Assembly (NCBI RefSeq): GCF_020736705.1
Contig: NZ_CP085992.1
Coordinates: 1 to 25,443 of the forward strand
From: Psychrobacter sanguinis
Lineage (GTDB): Bacteria; Pseudomonadota; Gammaproteobacteria; Pseudomonadales; Moraxellaceae
Direction of reading: 5' to 3'
Length of the DNA: 25,443 nt
Shown here piece by piece: positions 15,684-23,294 of this stretch. The notes beneath the pieces are model-generated. The model was not told the DNA's origin and did not search any database. It saw only the letters and a program-made list of their open reading frames with translations. A program made the position numbers and the translations under genes. How positions within the stretch are numbered: position 1 is the stretch's first letter; every line of letters begins with the position of its first letter.

Positions 15684-16865
15684 ATGAGTCAAGAAGATGC
15701 CAGTCATAAGCAAAATAAGCATTTGCCTCCAAGTGAGCCTATTGATGTCTATAAAAACAACGATAGTAACTATACTGCTGGCAATCAAGACGCTCATGAT
15801 CATGACACTAACCTAGAGCAAAACACCGCACCAAGAGATACCAAAGGCTATCAGCGTACGTTACTGATTAGCTTTGTGATCATCACAGGCTATATGTTTA
15901 TCGAGGCGATTGGTGGCTTACTGACAGGCAGCTTGGCGTTACTCTCTGATGCAGGACACATGCTCAGCGACGCCATCGCCCTTGGTGCGACGTTGATGGC
16001 ATTTAAAATCGGCGAAAAAGCCGCCACCCATCAAAAGACCTTTGGCTATAAACGCTTTGAGATTATCGTGGCCACCGTCAATGGTGCGACGCTAGTAATT
16101 ATCGCCTTGATGATTTTTTATGAAGCGATCAAACGCCTTAACTCACCGCCTGAGATTGCTACCCAAGGTATGCTAATCGTCGCCACCATCGGTATGCTGG
16201 TTAATATCTTGGTCGCTTGGCTGATGCATCGTGGTAGTAGCGGCAGCGATGGACACACCCACAGCCATGGAGCAAATGCAGACAAAGTAAATAAAGAAAA
16301 AGCAAATAAAAGCAATGATTCCAAAGAGCCTGTCAACCTCAATATGCAAAGCGCTTACTTGCATGTATTAAGTGATTTGATGGGCTCTGTCGCCGCGATC
16401 ATCGCCGCTTTACTGATGATGGGGTTTGGCTGGGTTTGGGCCGATGCCGCAGCGTCGGTGATCGTCGCGGTACTTATCTTAGTAAGTGGTTACCGCGTTG
16501 TACGTGATTCGGTACATGTCTTGATGGAGGGCACGCCAGAAGGCATATCGCTGGTAGATGTGGAAGACAAGCTGCTTGCCCATCCACAAGTAAAACAAGT
16601 CCACGACCTGCATATTTGGAGCATCACCAGCGGGCTAAATGCGCTATCTTGCCATGTGATGGTCGATGGGGATATGAGAATCTCGGATGCCAGCGTATTG
16701 ATTGCCAATCTTGAGCAAGGGTTGCTTGCGCTTGGTATTCATCACGCCACCATTCAGGTTGAAAGCTTGTCACACCCGCAGACCAGCGCCCATAGCGATG
16801 CATTGGTCTGCGACATATCAGAGCAGCAAAGCTCTGCGAATAACCATATCGGGCACAGTCACTAG
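15684..16865 (+). CDS. czcD: CzcD/ZitB-like cation diffusion facilitator
   Basis: Proton-coupled exporter of Zn, Cd or Co from the cytoplasm, 393 aa. After a hydrophilic, His/Asp-containing N-terminus (1-58) there are six membrane helices. The two HxxxD metal sites of the transport centre are H92/D96 (GHMLSD) in helix 2 and H227/D231 (HVLSD) in helix 5. A His-rich loop (GHTHSHG, about 190-196) lies between helices 4 and 5. The C-terminal cytoplasmic ferredoxin-like domain includes VHDLHIWSITSG and CHVMVDG, and the tail ends HIGHSH. ATG 15684 is preferred; the frame extends to a TTG at 15672. It is flanked on the left by the IS5-family element and on the right by a 64-bp derivative of it. Confidence 0.93.
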   Translation: MSQEDASHKQNKHLPPSEPIDVYKNNDSNYTAGNQDAHDHDTNLEQNTAPRDTKGYQRTLLISFVIITGYMFIEAIGGLLTGSLALLSDAGHMLSDAIALGATLMAFKIGEKAATHQKTFGYKRFEIIVATVNGATLVIIALMIFYEAIKRLNSPPEIATQGMLIVATIGMLVNILVAWLMHRGSSGSDGHTHSHGANADKVNKEKANKSNDSKEPVNLNMQSAYLHVLSDLMGSVAAIIAALLMMGFGWVWADAAASVIVAVLILVSGYRVVRDSVHVLMEGTPEGISLVDVEDKLLAHPQVKQVHDLHIWSITSGLNALSCHVMVDGDMRISDASVLIANLEQGLLALGIHHATIQVESLSHPQTSAHSDALVCDISEQQSSANNHIGHSH

Positions 16866-16870
16866 TCACT

Positions 16871-16934
16871 AGGGCGTGTTGAACCTTCAACCATGGCACT
16901 GACAGAGACTATTTGTGAATGTTCAACACGCCCT
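16871..16934. mobile_element. 64-bp miniature derivative of the IS5-family element
   Basis: AGGGCGTGTTGAAC (16871-16884) and its inverse at 16921-16934 reproduce the ends of the IS at 14567-15427. The right end matches the IS right end for at least 17-18 bases (ATTCA continues), while the left matches only through GTTGAAC. CTA occurs on both sides (16869-16871 and 16933-16935), consistent with a target duplication. It has no coding capacity and looks like an internal-deletion or MITE-like copy that the full transposase could recognise. It starts six bases after the czcD stop. Confidence 0.85.
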
Positions 16935-16981
16935 ACTGGGTTGGAGGAAATAACAACTATGTTGTGCTGACTTAGAAAGTC

Positions 16982-17704
16982 TTATTTATCATTCATAGCA
17001 AGGTAGATATTACGATCTGATGCGGATGCGTCATCCACGTATTTTGAATCGCGCCATGTCGTATAAGCATAGACACCACTGTATGGGCTGATGCTGTTCT
17101 GACGGAAGTCAGAAATCCAATTTGTACCATCGAAAATTTGAATATGGCCATGTGGACGCTTTGATGAGCGATCATAGACAATAACATCACCTACTTGGGT
17201 TGGCATATCATTGCTGATTTTGCTGAAACCTGCTTTCTCAAGTGTGCCACGAGTAGCGTACTGATAGGCTGAAGGATTTGGAGTGAACTCATAACCAGCT
17301 GATTGTAGTGCTTTACGTACGTAACGGGCACAATATCCAGAGCTGCCAGATAAAGCCACTTTTGAGGCGCGAGCAGCAGCGATAGCGGGGGCTGAATTGC
17401 TGTCAGGAACCTTATTGACTTGCTGCTGTTGTTTTTCAGCGTATAAGCGGCTGTTTAATGATGAAAGCTGATTCTCTTTTTGCTTGGCCTGCGCACTTAG
17501 GTTGCTAATTGCTTGACTAATTTCATCATTATTAGAAACATAAGCACCACTTTTGGTGCTATAGATGTTTTTTGATGAACCGTAGTTTGATGCCACAGAA
17601 GTATTGGTGATGGTATTATTTGTTTGAGAGATTGTGATAGCAGCACCACTCGTTTGTGCTATGCCCATACCCAGTACTGACAAAATCAATAAAGCCTGTT
17701 TCAT
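16982..17704 (-). CDS. Secreted CHAP/NlpC-type peptidoglycan amidase-like protein
   Basis: A 240-aa protein starting MKQALLILSVLGMGIAQTSGA, a clear Sec signal peptide; the frame runs back to 17761, but this ATG is the natural start. Mature residues 25-105 are Ser/Asn/Gln-rich with a short coiled coil (EISQAISNLSAQAKQKENQLSSLN broken by Ser). The C-terminal half is a papain-like cysteine peptidase fold: nucleophile C125 in SGYCARYVRKAL and H185/H187 in RPHGHIQIFDG, followed by NWISDF. The same C-ARYV and HGHIQ pattern is seen in bacterial cell-wall amidases, including T6SS Tae-type effectors. It may cleave peptide stems of the host's own wall or act on competitors. No immunity gene is evident next to it. 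Confidence 0.75.
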   Translation of the reverse strand: MKQALLILSVLGMGIAQTSGAAITISQTNNTITNTSVASNYGSSKNIYSTKSGAYVSNNDEISQAISNLSAQAKQKENQLSSLNSRLYAEKQQQQVNKVPDSNSAPAIAAARASKVALSGSSGYCARYVRKALQSAGYEFTPNPSAYQYATRGTLEKAGFSKISNDMPTQVGDVIVYDRSSKRPHGHIQIFDGTNWISDFRQNSISPYSGVYAYTTWRDSKYVDDASASDRNIYLAMNDK

Positions 17705-18079
17705 AAATCTAATACCTACGGTTAATTCAAAATCGTCTGTTATCAACAACAGCGCAGTCAATTAAATCTCAATAACTCAAGTATATATATGTCATAGTGA
17801 CTGATACTTCTGCTGCATATTATTCATATAAAAAATGATTATTGGCGATCACAGCTCATTGAAGTCTTACGAAGCTGTTACAAATCAAGCTGCTGACCAA
17901 AACACAAAGCCGACTTTAGCATAGGTTGTTTAGCCTGTCATTCCCCTTAAAAACCCCAAAAATACTTTTTTGATGTCGAAAAAATTGCTAATATCCCACA
18001 TTTTACAATGTAAGTTTGTGTAACATGTACAGAATATAGCTGACTAGATTGACCACAATTTCTACTGTTTTATAAGCAA

Positions 18080-18132
18080 AAAAACGTCTGAGGGTTAAAT
18101 CTATAATTTAGATTTAACCCTCAGACGTTTTT
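18080..18132 (-). terminator. Strong rho-independent terminator-like hairpin
   Basis: Perfect 24-bp stem (18080-18103 with 18109-18132) and a 5-base loop. The stem core is ACGTCTGAGGGTTAAATC. On the minus strand it is followed by seven Ts (A-run 18078-18084), on the plus strand by five, so it can end transcription in both directions. The nearest gene it would serve is the DUF411 lipoprotein gene, whose stop is about 370 bases upstream on the minus strand; nothing on the plus strand leads into it. Confidence 0.7.
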
Positions 18133-18275
18133 CTATTGGATGAAGTAATTACCCTATATAGGGTCTAACTAATTATTAAGATAATATAATAATTTATAAT
18201 ATTAATATAGATGCTAATTCCCTACTAGCTTATGTAATATTACGTAATTGTTTCTATACATCCTGTATATTCTTG

Positions 18276-18314
18276 TATTAACCCTTAGTCATTTATCTAT
18301 TTTAAGGGTTAATA
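18276..18314. repeat. 12-bp perfect inverted repeat
   Basis: TATTAACCCTTA (18276-18287) and its inverse (18303-18314) with a 15-base loop. It shares the AGGGTTAA string with the larger hairpin at 18080-18132. It is about 190 bases beyond the end of the DUF411 gene on the minus strand. There is no following T-run that would make it a convincing terminator. Confidence 0.5.
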
Positions 18315-18500
18315 ACTGATAAATTCGCTTACATTGTCATCAAAAGTTACAAATTCAAAGTTATTTTTAATTTTAAAGTCGCAATAGCTAATGAATTTTT
18401 TGATGAAGAATCATTTTATAAGCAATAGAACAGTCTTATACCTACCTCATTTACTTTTAACGCTAACACTATAATCAAAGTATTCTTAACTGCTAACACA

Positions 18501-19145
18501 CTATAATTGATGATCTACCGATTCAATATCAGCATAAACTTGGGTTGTCCCGTCTTTATTGAGCTGCATAACCTGATAGGGCATGAATTTATTTTGATAC
18601 TCCATACCTGGGCTACCAATAGGCATGCCAGGTACGGCAAGACCCATAGCTTGTACTGGCGGATTTTCTAAAAACTGCGCCATATATTTAGCGGGTACAT
18701 GACCTTCAAAGACGTAACCATCCGTAGTGACTACAGTATGGCAAGAACGCATTTCATTTGGAACGCTGTAGCGCTCTTTAAATACGGCTAAGTCCGCAAC
18801 ATCTTGCGCGGTTGCACTTAGACCATTATCTTCTGCATGACTTATCCATTCTTTACAGCAGCCGCAATTGGCATCTTTATAGACAGTGGCTGATACGTTT
18901 TTTAGTAAGTCTGGTTTACTTACTGATGTCATCATAGAATTATTTATAACGTTTGGTTCAGCTGTCTTTGGAACAGCCAAAACATCTTCAGTTGATGCCG
19001 ATGTTGTGCTTGCATCAGATACGCCACTACTCGGTTGGCTACAAGCAAATAGTGATGAGGCAGCCAGTAATAATAACGTACTACGCAACCCCTTAGACAG
19101 ATAACGATTGCATATAAGACTGGATTTTATTTTTAAGGGGGGCAT
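18501..19145 (-). CDS. DUF411 metal-binding lipoprotein
   Basis: A 214-aa predicted outer-membrane lipoprotein. Its signal sequence has a basic n-region, STLLLLAASS, and lipobox LFAC with C35 as the lipid-bearing cysteine; Ser at +2 does not retain it in the inner membrane. Residues 36-84 are a Ser/Thr-rich linker. The DUF411 domain (about 85-210) shows YKDANCGCCKEW (C94, C96, C97), RSCHTVVT (C135, H136), GHVPAKYM and GLAVPGMPIGSPGME with its methionines, which together suggest soft-metal (copper or silver) binding. DUF411 proteins commonly lie in copper-resistance clusters, though no copper pump is in this window. It should be processed by LspA and acylated by Lnt, both encoded on this DNA. 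Confidence 0.88.
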   Translation of the reverse strand: MPPLKIKSSLICNRYLSKGLRSTLLLLAASSLFACSQPSSGVSDASTTSASTEDVLAVPKTAEPNVINNSMMTSVSKPDLLKNVSATVYKDANCGCCKEWISHAEDNGLSATAQDVADLAVFKERYSVPNEMRSCHTVVTTDGYVFEGHVPAKYMAQFLENPPVQAMGLAVPGMPIGSPGMEYQNKFMPYQVMQLNKDGTTQVYADIESVDHQL

Positions 19146-19384
19146 AGTGCTTTCTCATGTACTGTAGGTATTGTGAGCTATAGAAGATCAAGTAACACTT
19201 CATATCGTTTGGTAATGTAGCATAATAACCCATTAAACGGAGTACATAAATTCATCCATTGAGCAGTGCAGGCTGGTATCATAAGCAGTTTTTATTTTAA
19301 AATACTGCCTGTAGTATTAACGGCTCTATCTAAGTTTTGGATTTTGATTAAAAATTCAAGGCTCATAATTTTGGATAATTTGCG

Positions 19385-20953
19385 ATGCGCCTGTCTACTA
19401 TTAATCTACAAAAGCGTTTGAGTACTCACTTAAATCAATTACCGCTATCGCTTACGCTAGTAGCAGCATGGCTTGCAGGAGCTATTTTTTTATTTTCGCT
19501 AGCGCCTTATGGGTTTTGGCCGCTAGCAATAGTATCACCAGCGATTTTATATGCGCTGTTGGTGACAAGTATGAGTGGTCGTCGCGCTTTTATTATCGGT
19601 GAAGCTTACGGTATGGGGCTATGGTGCGTCGGCGGCTTTTGGCTCTATACTGCTATCCATGATTATAGCGATACACCAACGTGGCTCGCATTGATTATGA
19701 TTGCATTGATGGGTCTCGGTATGGGACTATTTCATGGATTGTTAGCACTAGTCTTTAACCGTATGGTAGGCAAACAACCCTTTTCATTTGCTGCTCTTTG
19801 GGTGCTACAAGAATGGTTAAAAACTTGGTTATTCACAGGCTTTCCGTGGCTGTTTGTTGGTTATGCATTTACTGAAGAGTATTGGTTATCGTCCTTAGCA
19901 CCCGTTGCTGGTGTTTTTTCCGTCTCTTTTGTTGCCATACTATTGGCTGCAAGTTTAGTAGAGCTACTGCTTCGGCGCAGTAGTTATGCCATCGTTTCTG
20001 TACTGTTATTAGCCATTAGCACATCATTATGGCTGGTCAATCCGCAATGGACAAAACCTAAGGGCACACCTGATCTGTCAGTGTCATTGATTCAAGGTAA
20101 TATTTCACAAGATATAAAGTGGCTGACTAAGTATCAAGTAGAAACGCTAAAGATTTATGCGAAGTTAACACGCACTGAGTGGGGACGTGATGTTGTGGTG
20201 TGGCCTGAATCATCTATTCCTATGTTTCAGGATGAGGCTGCGGGCTTTATTAGTGAAATGATAGAAATGGCTAATGCGACCAATACGACATGGATAACTG
20301 GTATCCCTTATAAGGATAAAGCGGCATTCAATGCCAGTACGGATAAGTATCCCCCATTTTACAATAGCGTGATTGCTCGAGGTGTAGAAGCGGAAGGCCT
20401 ATACAAGAAGCAGCGTCTAGTGCCTTTTGGAGAGTATATTCCATTTGAAGGCGTGCTCGATATTTTCCCAAGTTTGGCCGGTAGTCAGGATATTAAGAAC
20501 TATAGTCGTGGTAGTGATCAGCAGTCACCTCTAAAGGTGCGTGGACACAATATAGGGACGGCTATCTGTTATGAGGTAGCTTATCCAGATACCACGCGTA
20601 AAAATGCCATCGATACTGAATTTTTGTTGACCGTCTCTAACGATGCCTGGTTTGGCACTTCAGCAGGACCATTGCAACATTTGCAAATGGTACAAATGCG
20701 CGCGCTTGAGAACGGGCGCTGGTTTATTCGAGCGACCAATACTGGTGTTACCGCTATCATTAACCATAAAGGTCGTATTGTAAAACGCGCACCGCAGTTT
20801 GAGCGTACTGTACTACGTGGTGAGATACAGGCACGGGTTGGTAACACGCCCTTTATGCTTATGGGAAATTATCCTATCTTGATAATAATAACCTTGTTAT
20901 TACTACTAAGCTATTTTGGCAAAGGTCTAACCACACTTAGAAGACGAGGGTAA
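19385..20953 (+). CDS. lnt: Apolipoprotein N-acyltransferase
   Basis: Inner-membrane enzyme of 522 aa that adds the third acyl chain to the N-terminal cysteine of lipoproteins, allowing their export to the outer membrane. About six N-terminal membrane helices (20-220) precede a periplasmic nitrilase domain. The catalytic glutamate E275 (VVWPESSIP), lysine K341 or K342 (YKKQRLVPFGEY) and cysteine C395 (TAICYEVAYP) are all present. So is the downstream VSNDAWFGTSAGPLQHLQM segment; a final helix closes the protein. Length is normal and the frame is intact. Lnt is normally a chromosomal housekeeping gene next to corC/ybeX. Here it stands alone, divergent from the DUF411 lipoprotein gene, which is a plausible substrate. 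Confidence 0.95.
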   Translation: MRLSTINLQKRLSTHLNQLPLSLTLVAAWLAGAIFLFSLAPYGFWPLAIVSPAILYALLVTSMSGRRAFIIGEAYGMGLWCVGGFWLYTAIHDYSDTPTWLALIMIALMGLGMGLFHGLLALVFNRMVGKQPFSFAALWVLQEWLKTWLFTGFPWLFVGYAFTEEYWLSSLAPVAGVFSVSFVAILLAASLVELLLRRSSYAIVSVLLLAISTSLWLVNPQWTKPKGTPDLSVSLIQGNISQDIKWLTKYQVETLKIYAKLTRTEWGRDVVVWPESSIPMFQDEAAGFISEMIEMANATNTTWITGIPYKDKAAFNASTDKYPPFYNSVIARGVEAEGLYKKQRLVPFGEYIPFEGVLDIFPSLAGSQDIKNYSRGSDQQSPLKVRGHNIGTAICYEVAYPDTTRKNAIDTEFLLTVSNDAWFGTSAGPLQHLQMVQMRALENGRWFIRATNTGVTAIINHKGRIVKRAPQFERTVLRGEIQARVGNTPFMLMGNYPILIIITLLLLLSYFGKGLTTLRRRG

Positions 20954-21093
20954 TAGTAAACTTAATCATAATAATTTAATCAGTGTAAGTTTTTTATTTT
21001 TTCTAGGTAACGTCCTAACGCACGTAAATATAAAAGTTTTAAACTATTGACCCCTGCCGTCAAATCCGTATACATAAACTTGGGAGATTTTAA

Positions 21094-22056
21094 TTACGCA
21101 GCCTGACGATAATAATCAAACCACACCTGTCTTGGCGATTGATAGCCCAAACCCTTTTGAATCCTCGTCTGATTGTAGTACAGCTCGATATAACTGATAA
21201 TATCATTGATGGCTGTGAACCTTGTTTTATAGTCTTGATGATATACCAGCTCATTCTTTAATGTGCCCCAGAAGCTTTCTATCGGAGCGTTATCGAAACA
21301 GTTGCCTTTGCCGCTCATTGAGCCTATAAATTGATGCTGCTTAATGGTCTTGTGGTAGGCGTGACTGCAATACTGACTGCCTCTGTCTGAATGAACGATT
21401 AGCCCTTTGCTTGGACGTTTATTCTTGATGGCCATATTTAGTGCTTTGCAAACTAAATCTGCGGTCATACGCTTGTTAATAGCGTAACCGACAAGCTCTT
21501 TGGTGTATAAGTCTTTGACCCCTGCTAAGTACAGCCAACCCTCATTCGTCCAGATATAGGTGATGTCGCTGACCCACGACTCGTTAGGGCGCTTAGCATC
21601 AAACTTCTGATCCAGTACGTTTGGATAGACCAGCTTGTTGTGATTGGAGTCGGTGGTGACTTTAAAGCGCTTATGACGACGACATTTAATGCCGTGTTGC
21701 TCTTTGATGCTTCTTACCATATACAGGCTAATGTTATGGCCTTGCTCGCTTAGATGAGCATGCAGTCGATCTGCGCCATAACGTTCTTTCGTTTCATTGT
21801 GAGCCGCTTTAACCAGTAATTCAGACTGGTTGCAATGTATCTGTTGGTCGCTGAGATCACGACTTAGCCAGTCGTAATAGCTTGATGGCTTAACCCTTAA
21901 CACACGGCACATAGTGGTGATGCGAAAGAGGAACTGGTTGTCTTTGATAAAGGCGTACCTGACTAGCTGTTTCTCGCAAAGTACGCCGTCGCCAACTCGA
22001 GCATAGCTCTCCCCTTGCGTCGGGGCGAAGCAGTGCTTCGCTTTATCCCTCCTCAT
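21094..22056 (-). CDS. IS3-family transposase OrfB (integrase core)
   Basis: A 320-aa rve-type integrase. The domains run from YAFIKDN...MCRVLRVKPSSYYDWL (HTH-like, about 34-65) through the HTH_21 segment (NETKERYGADRLHAHL) to the catalytic core with D164 (SWVSDITYIW), D224 (VHSDRGSQYCS) and E260 (NAPIESFWGTLKNE), the D-D-35-E spacing of the family. The terminal YNQTRIQKGLGYQSPRQVW motif is intact. The first 30 residues (from MRRDKAKHCF to about CEKQ) do not resemble family members and are encoded by a structured insertion. OrfB lies in the +1 frame relative to orfA, not the usual -1, because of that insertion. Its ATG overlaps the orfA stop, so coupled reinitiation may replace frameshifting. 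Confidence 0.92.
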   Translation of the reverse strand: MRRDKAKHCFAPTQGESYARVGDGVLCEKQLVRYAFIKDNQFLFRITTMCRVLRVKPSSYYDWLSRDLSDQQIHCNQSELLVKAAHNETKERYGADRLHAHLSEQGHNISLYMVRSIKEQHGIKCRRHKRFKVTTDSNHNKLVYPNVLDQKFDAKRPNESWVSDITYIWTNEGWLYLAGVKDLYTKELVGYAINKRMTADLVCKALNMAIKNKRPSKGLIVHSDRGSQYCSHAYHKTIKQHQFIGSMSGKGNCFDNAPIESFWGTLKNELVYHQDYKTRFTAINDIISYIELYYNQTRIQKGLGYQSPRQVWFDYYRQAA

Positions 22057-22057
22057 T
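21990..22057. repeat. Structured ~60-base insertion at the IS3 orfA/orfB junction
   Basis: In relatives, orfA runs EREIL then KKA-AYFA. Here TAYFARNS, the expected orfA end, is still readable on the minus strand from 21989, but in another frame, 68 bases after EREIL instead of about 6-9. The intervening DNA forms three consecutive hairpins: GCGAAGCA/TGCTTCGC (22025-22041), CCCC/GGGG (22011-22025) and GAGC/GCTC (21999-22009). It contributes the orfA stop and the orfB ATG. It may be a small interspersed palindromic repeat or a lineage-specific feature of this IS. Confidence 0.55.
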
Positions 22058-22318
22058 TAGTATTTCGCGTTCCTCTTCAGCCACTTTGAGCTGCCGCTTG
22101 AGCTGCCTTATTTCTTGAAGAGCACTCATAAGATCAGGATCGTATTGCTTTGTGCCGACAAGCTTGCCTTGATTGGCTTTGTTATGCCAATTTGATAGCG
22201 TTTGCATGGCAATGCCAAGCTGCTTTGCAGTGGCTGAGATATTGCCATTATTGTCTGATATCTTCTTGACGGCCTCGGCTTTAAATTCGTCACTGTAGGT
22301 TCTTACTTTCTTGGTCAT
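22043..22318 (-). CDS. IS3-family transposase OrfA (HTH)
   Basis: A 91-aa DNA-binding subunit. The HTH_Tnp_1 domain (TYSDEFKAEAVKKI...ATAKQLGIAMQTLSNWHNK) is followed by the leucine-zipper helix (LQEIRQLKRQLKVAEEEREIL). The normal KKATAYFA-type ending is missing from this frame and is replaced by NEEG and a stop, from the insertion at the junction. The stop overlaps the orfB ATG by 14 bases. Confidence 0.88.
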   Translation of the reverse strand: MTKKVRTYSDEFKAEAVKKISDNNGNISATAKQLGIAMQTLSNWHNKANQGKLVGTKQYDPDLMSALQEIRQLKRQLKVAEEEREILNEEG

Positions 22319-22460
22319 GGTAAACTCACTTTAGCAACTTCGGACTTCTTTTTTTATCTTTTTTTTGAGCGCTTATCCCGAACTGGGGTTATTTATCAAT
22401 TTCTCAGCCTGTTTTTTTTCAGCCTACTTTTTGAACCACCACCCGGATATAAATGTAACT

Positions 22461-23294
22461 ATGAATAAAACAACTTTTAAAATATCGAAGATGGACTGCC
22501 CTTCGGAGGAAAACCTAATCCGAATGAAATTAGAGGGCCACTCGAATATTGAACATCTTGAGTTCGACATTCCTAACCGTCAATTAACTGTGTTTCATCA
22601 TGACAATATAGAAGGGATAGAGACTGCTATTCATGACCTAAAATTAGGAGACACCCTACTCTCGACCGAAACCATTGACCCCTCTGATCCCAACAATAAT
22701 TTTAAAATTGATGCTGACTCTAGTCACAAAAAAGATGCTGAGCAAAGAAAGCTACTATGGATAGTGCTGGTCATTAACTTTGCTTTCTTTATTATTGAAA
22801 TGAGCACGGGACTGATTTCTCGTTCGATGGGGTTGGTCGCCGACAGCTTAGATATGTTAGCAGATAGCTTCGTGTACGGAATTAGCTTATTTGCGGTCGG
22901 TGGAACGGTCATTAAGAAAAAACGGATTGCTAGAATTGCCGGATATTTTCAAATTACGCTAGCGATTCTTGGTTTTTTAGAAGTACTAAGACGTTTCTTT
23001 GGCAATGAGCAGTTACCTGACTTTTCTACCATGATAGTCATATCGATTCTTGCGCTAATTGCAAACTTGATTTGCCTCTATTTACTACAAAAATCGAAAA
23101 GCAAAGAAGAAGAAGCCCATATGCAAGCCAGTATGATTTTCACTTCAAACGATGTGATTATCAATTTAGGGGTAATTGTTGCAGGGATTTTGGTTAATTG
23201 GTTACACTCTAGTACGCCTGATTTGATTATTGGTAGCATCGTATTTGCTTTAGTTATTCAGGGCGCCTTTAGAATATTGAAGTTGAGTAAGTAG
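22461..23294 (+). CDS. HMA-CDF fusion cation transporter
   Basis: A 277-aa protein joining an N-terminal heavy-metal-associated-like domain (1-70) to a cation diffusion facilitator membrane domain (95-275). The HMA part has FKISKMDCPSEENLI, with only one cysteine (C13) where classic HMA domains have CxxC. The membrane part carries D128, D131 and D135 (VADSLDMLADSF) in the second helix and SNDVIINLGV in the fifth, the expected metal-site positions, with Asp in place of the His of CzcD. It ends right after the sixth helix (ILKLSK) and lacks the usual cytoplasmic C-terminal domain. The frame runs back to 22365, but ATG 22461 starts at the HMA domain. Metal specificity cannot be told from sequence. 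Confidence 0.85.
   Translation: MNKTTFKISKMDCPSEENLIRMKLEGHSNIEHLEFDIPNRQLTVFHHDNIEGIETAIHDLKLGDTLLSTETIDPSDPNNNFKIDADSSHKKDAEQRKLLWIVLVINFAFFIIEMSTGLISRSMGLVADSLDMLADSFVYGISLFAVGGTVIKKKRIARIAGYFQITLAILGFLEVLRRFFGNEQLPDFSTMIVISILALIANLICLYLLQKSKSKEEEAHMQASMIFTSNDVIINLGVIVAGILVNWLHSSTPDLIIGSIVFALVIQGAFRILKLSK

Larger units (their letters stand above)
17705..18500. other. Gene-free AT-rich region with strong hairpins
   Basis: Nearly 800 bases without a supportable ORF. It contains the upstream region of the amidase gene, a perfect 24-bp hairpin (18080-18132), the palindrome GTAATATTAC (18234-18243), and a perfect 12-bp inverted repeat (18276-18287 and 18303-18314). The 18150-18480 part is extremely A/T-rich. 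A small RNA gene could hide here, but I cannot identify one. Confidence 0.5.
21060..22350 (-). mobile_element. IS3-family insertion sequence
   Basis: Two transposase ORFs in IS3 order (orfA 22043-22318, orfB 21094-22056) on the minus strand. The ends are not sharply visible. Imperfect inverted repeats containing TCCG near 21062-21085 and 22324-22347 are the best candidates, and I could not find a target duplication. The outer limits given are approximate. It separates lnt from the HMA-CDF gene. Confidence 0.8.

Noticed and set aside
16118..16899. Minus-strand ORFs opposite czcD
   Set aside because: They overlap conserved CDF coding sequence and have no independent support.
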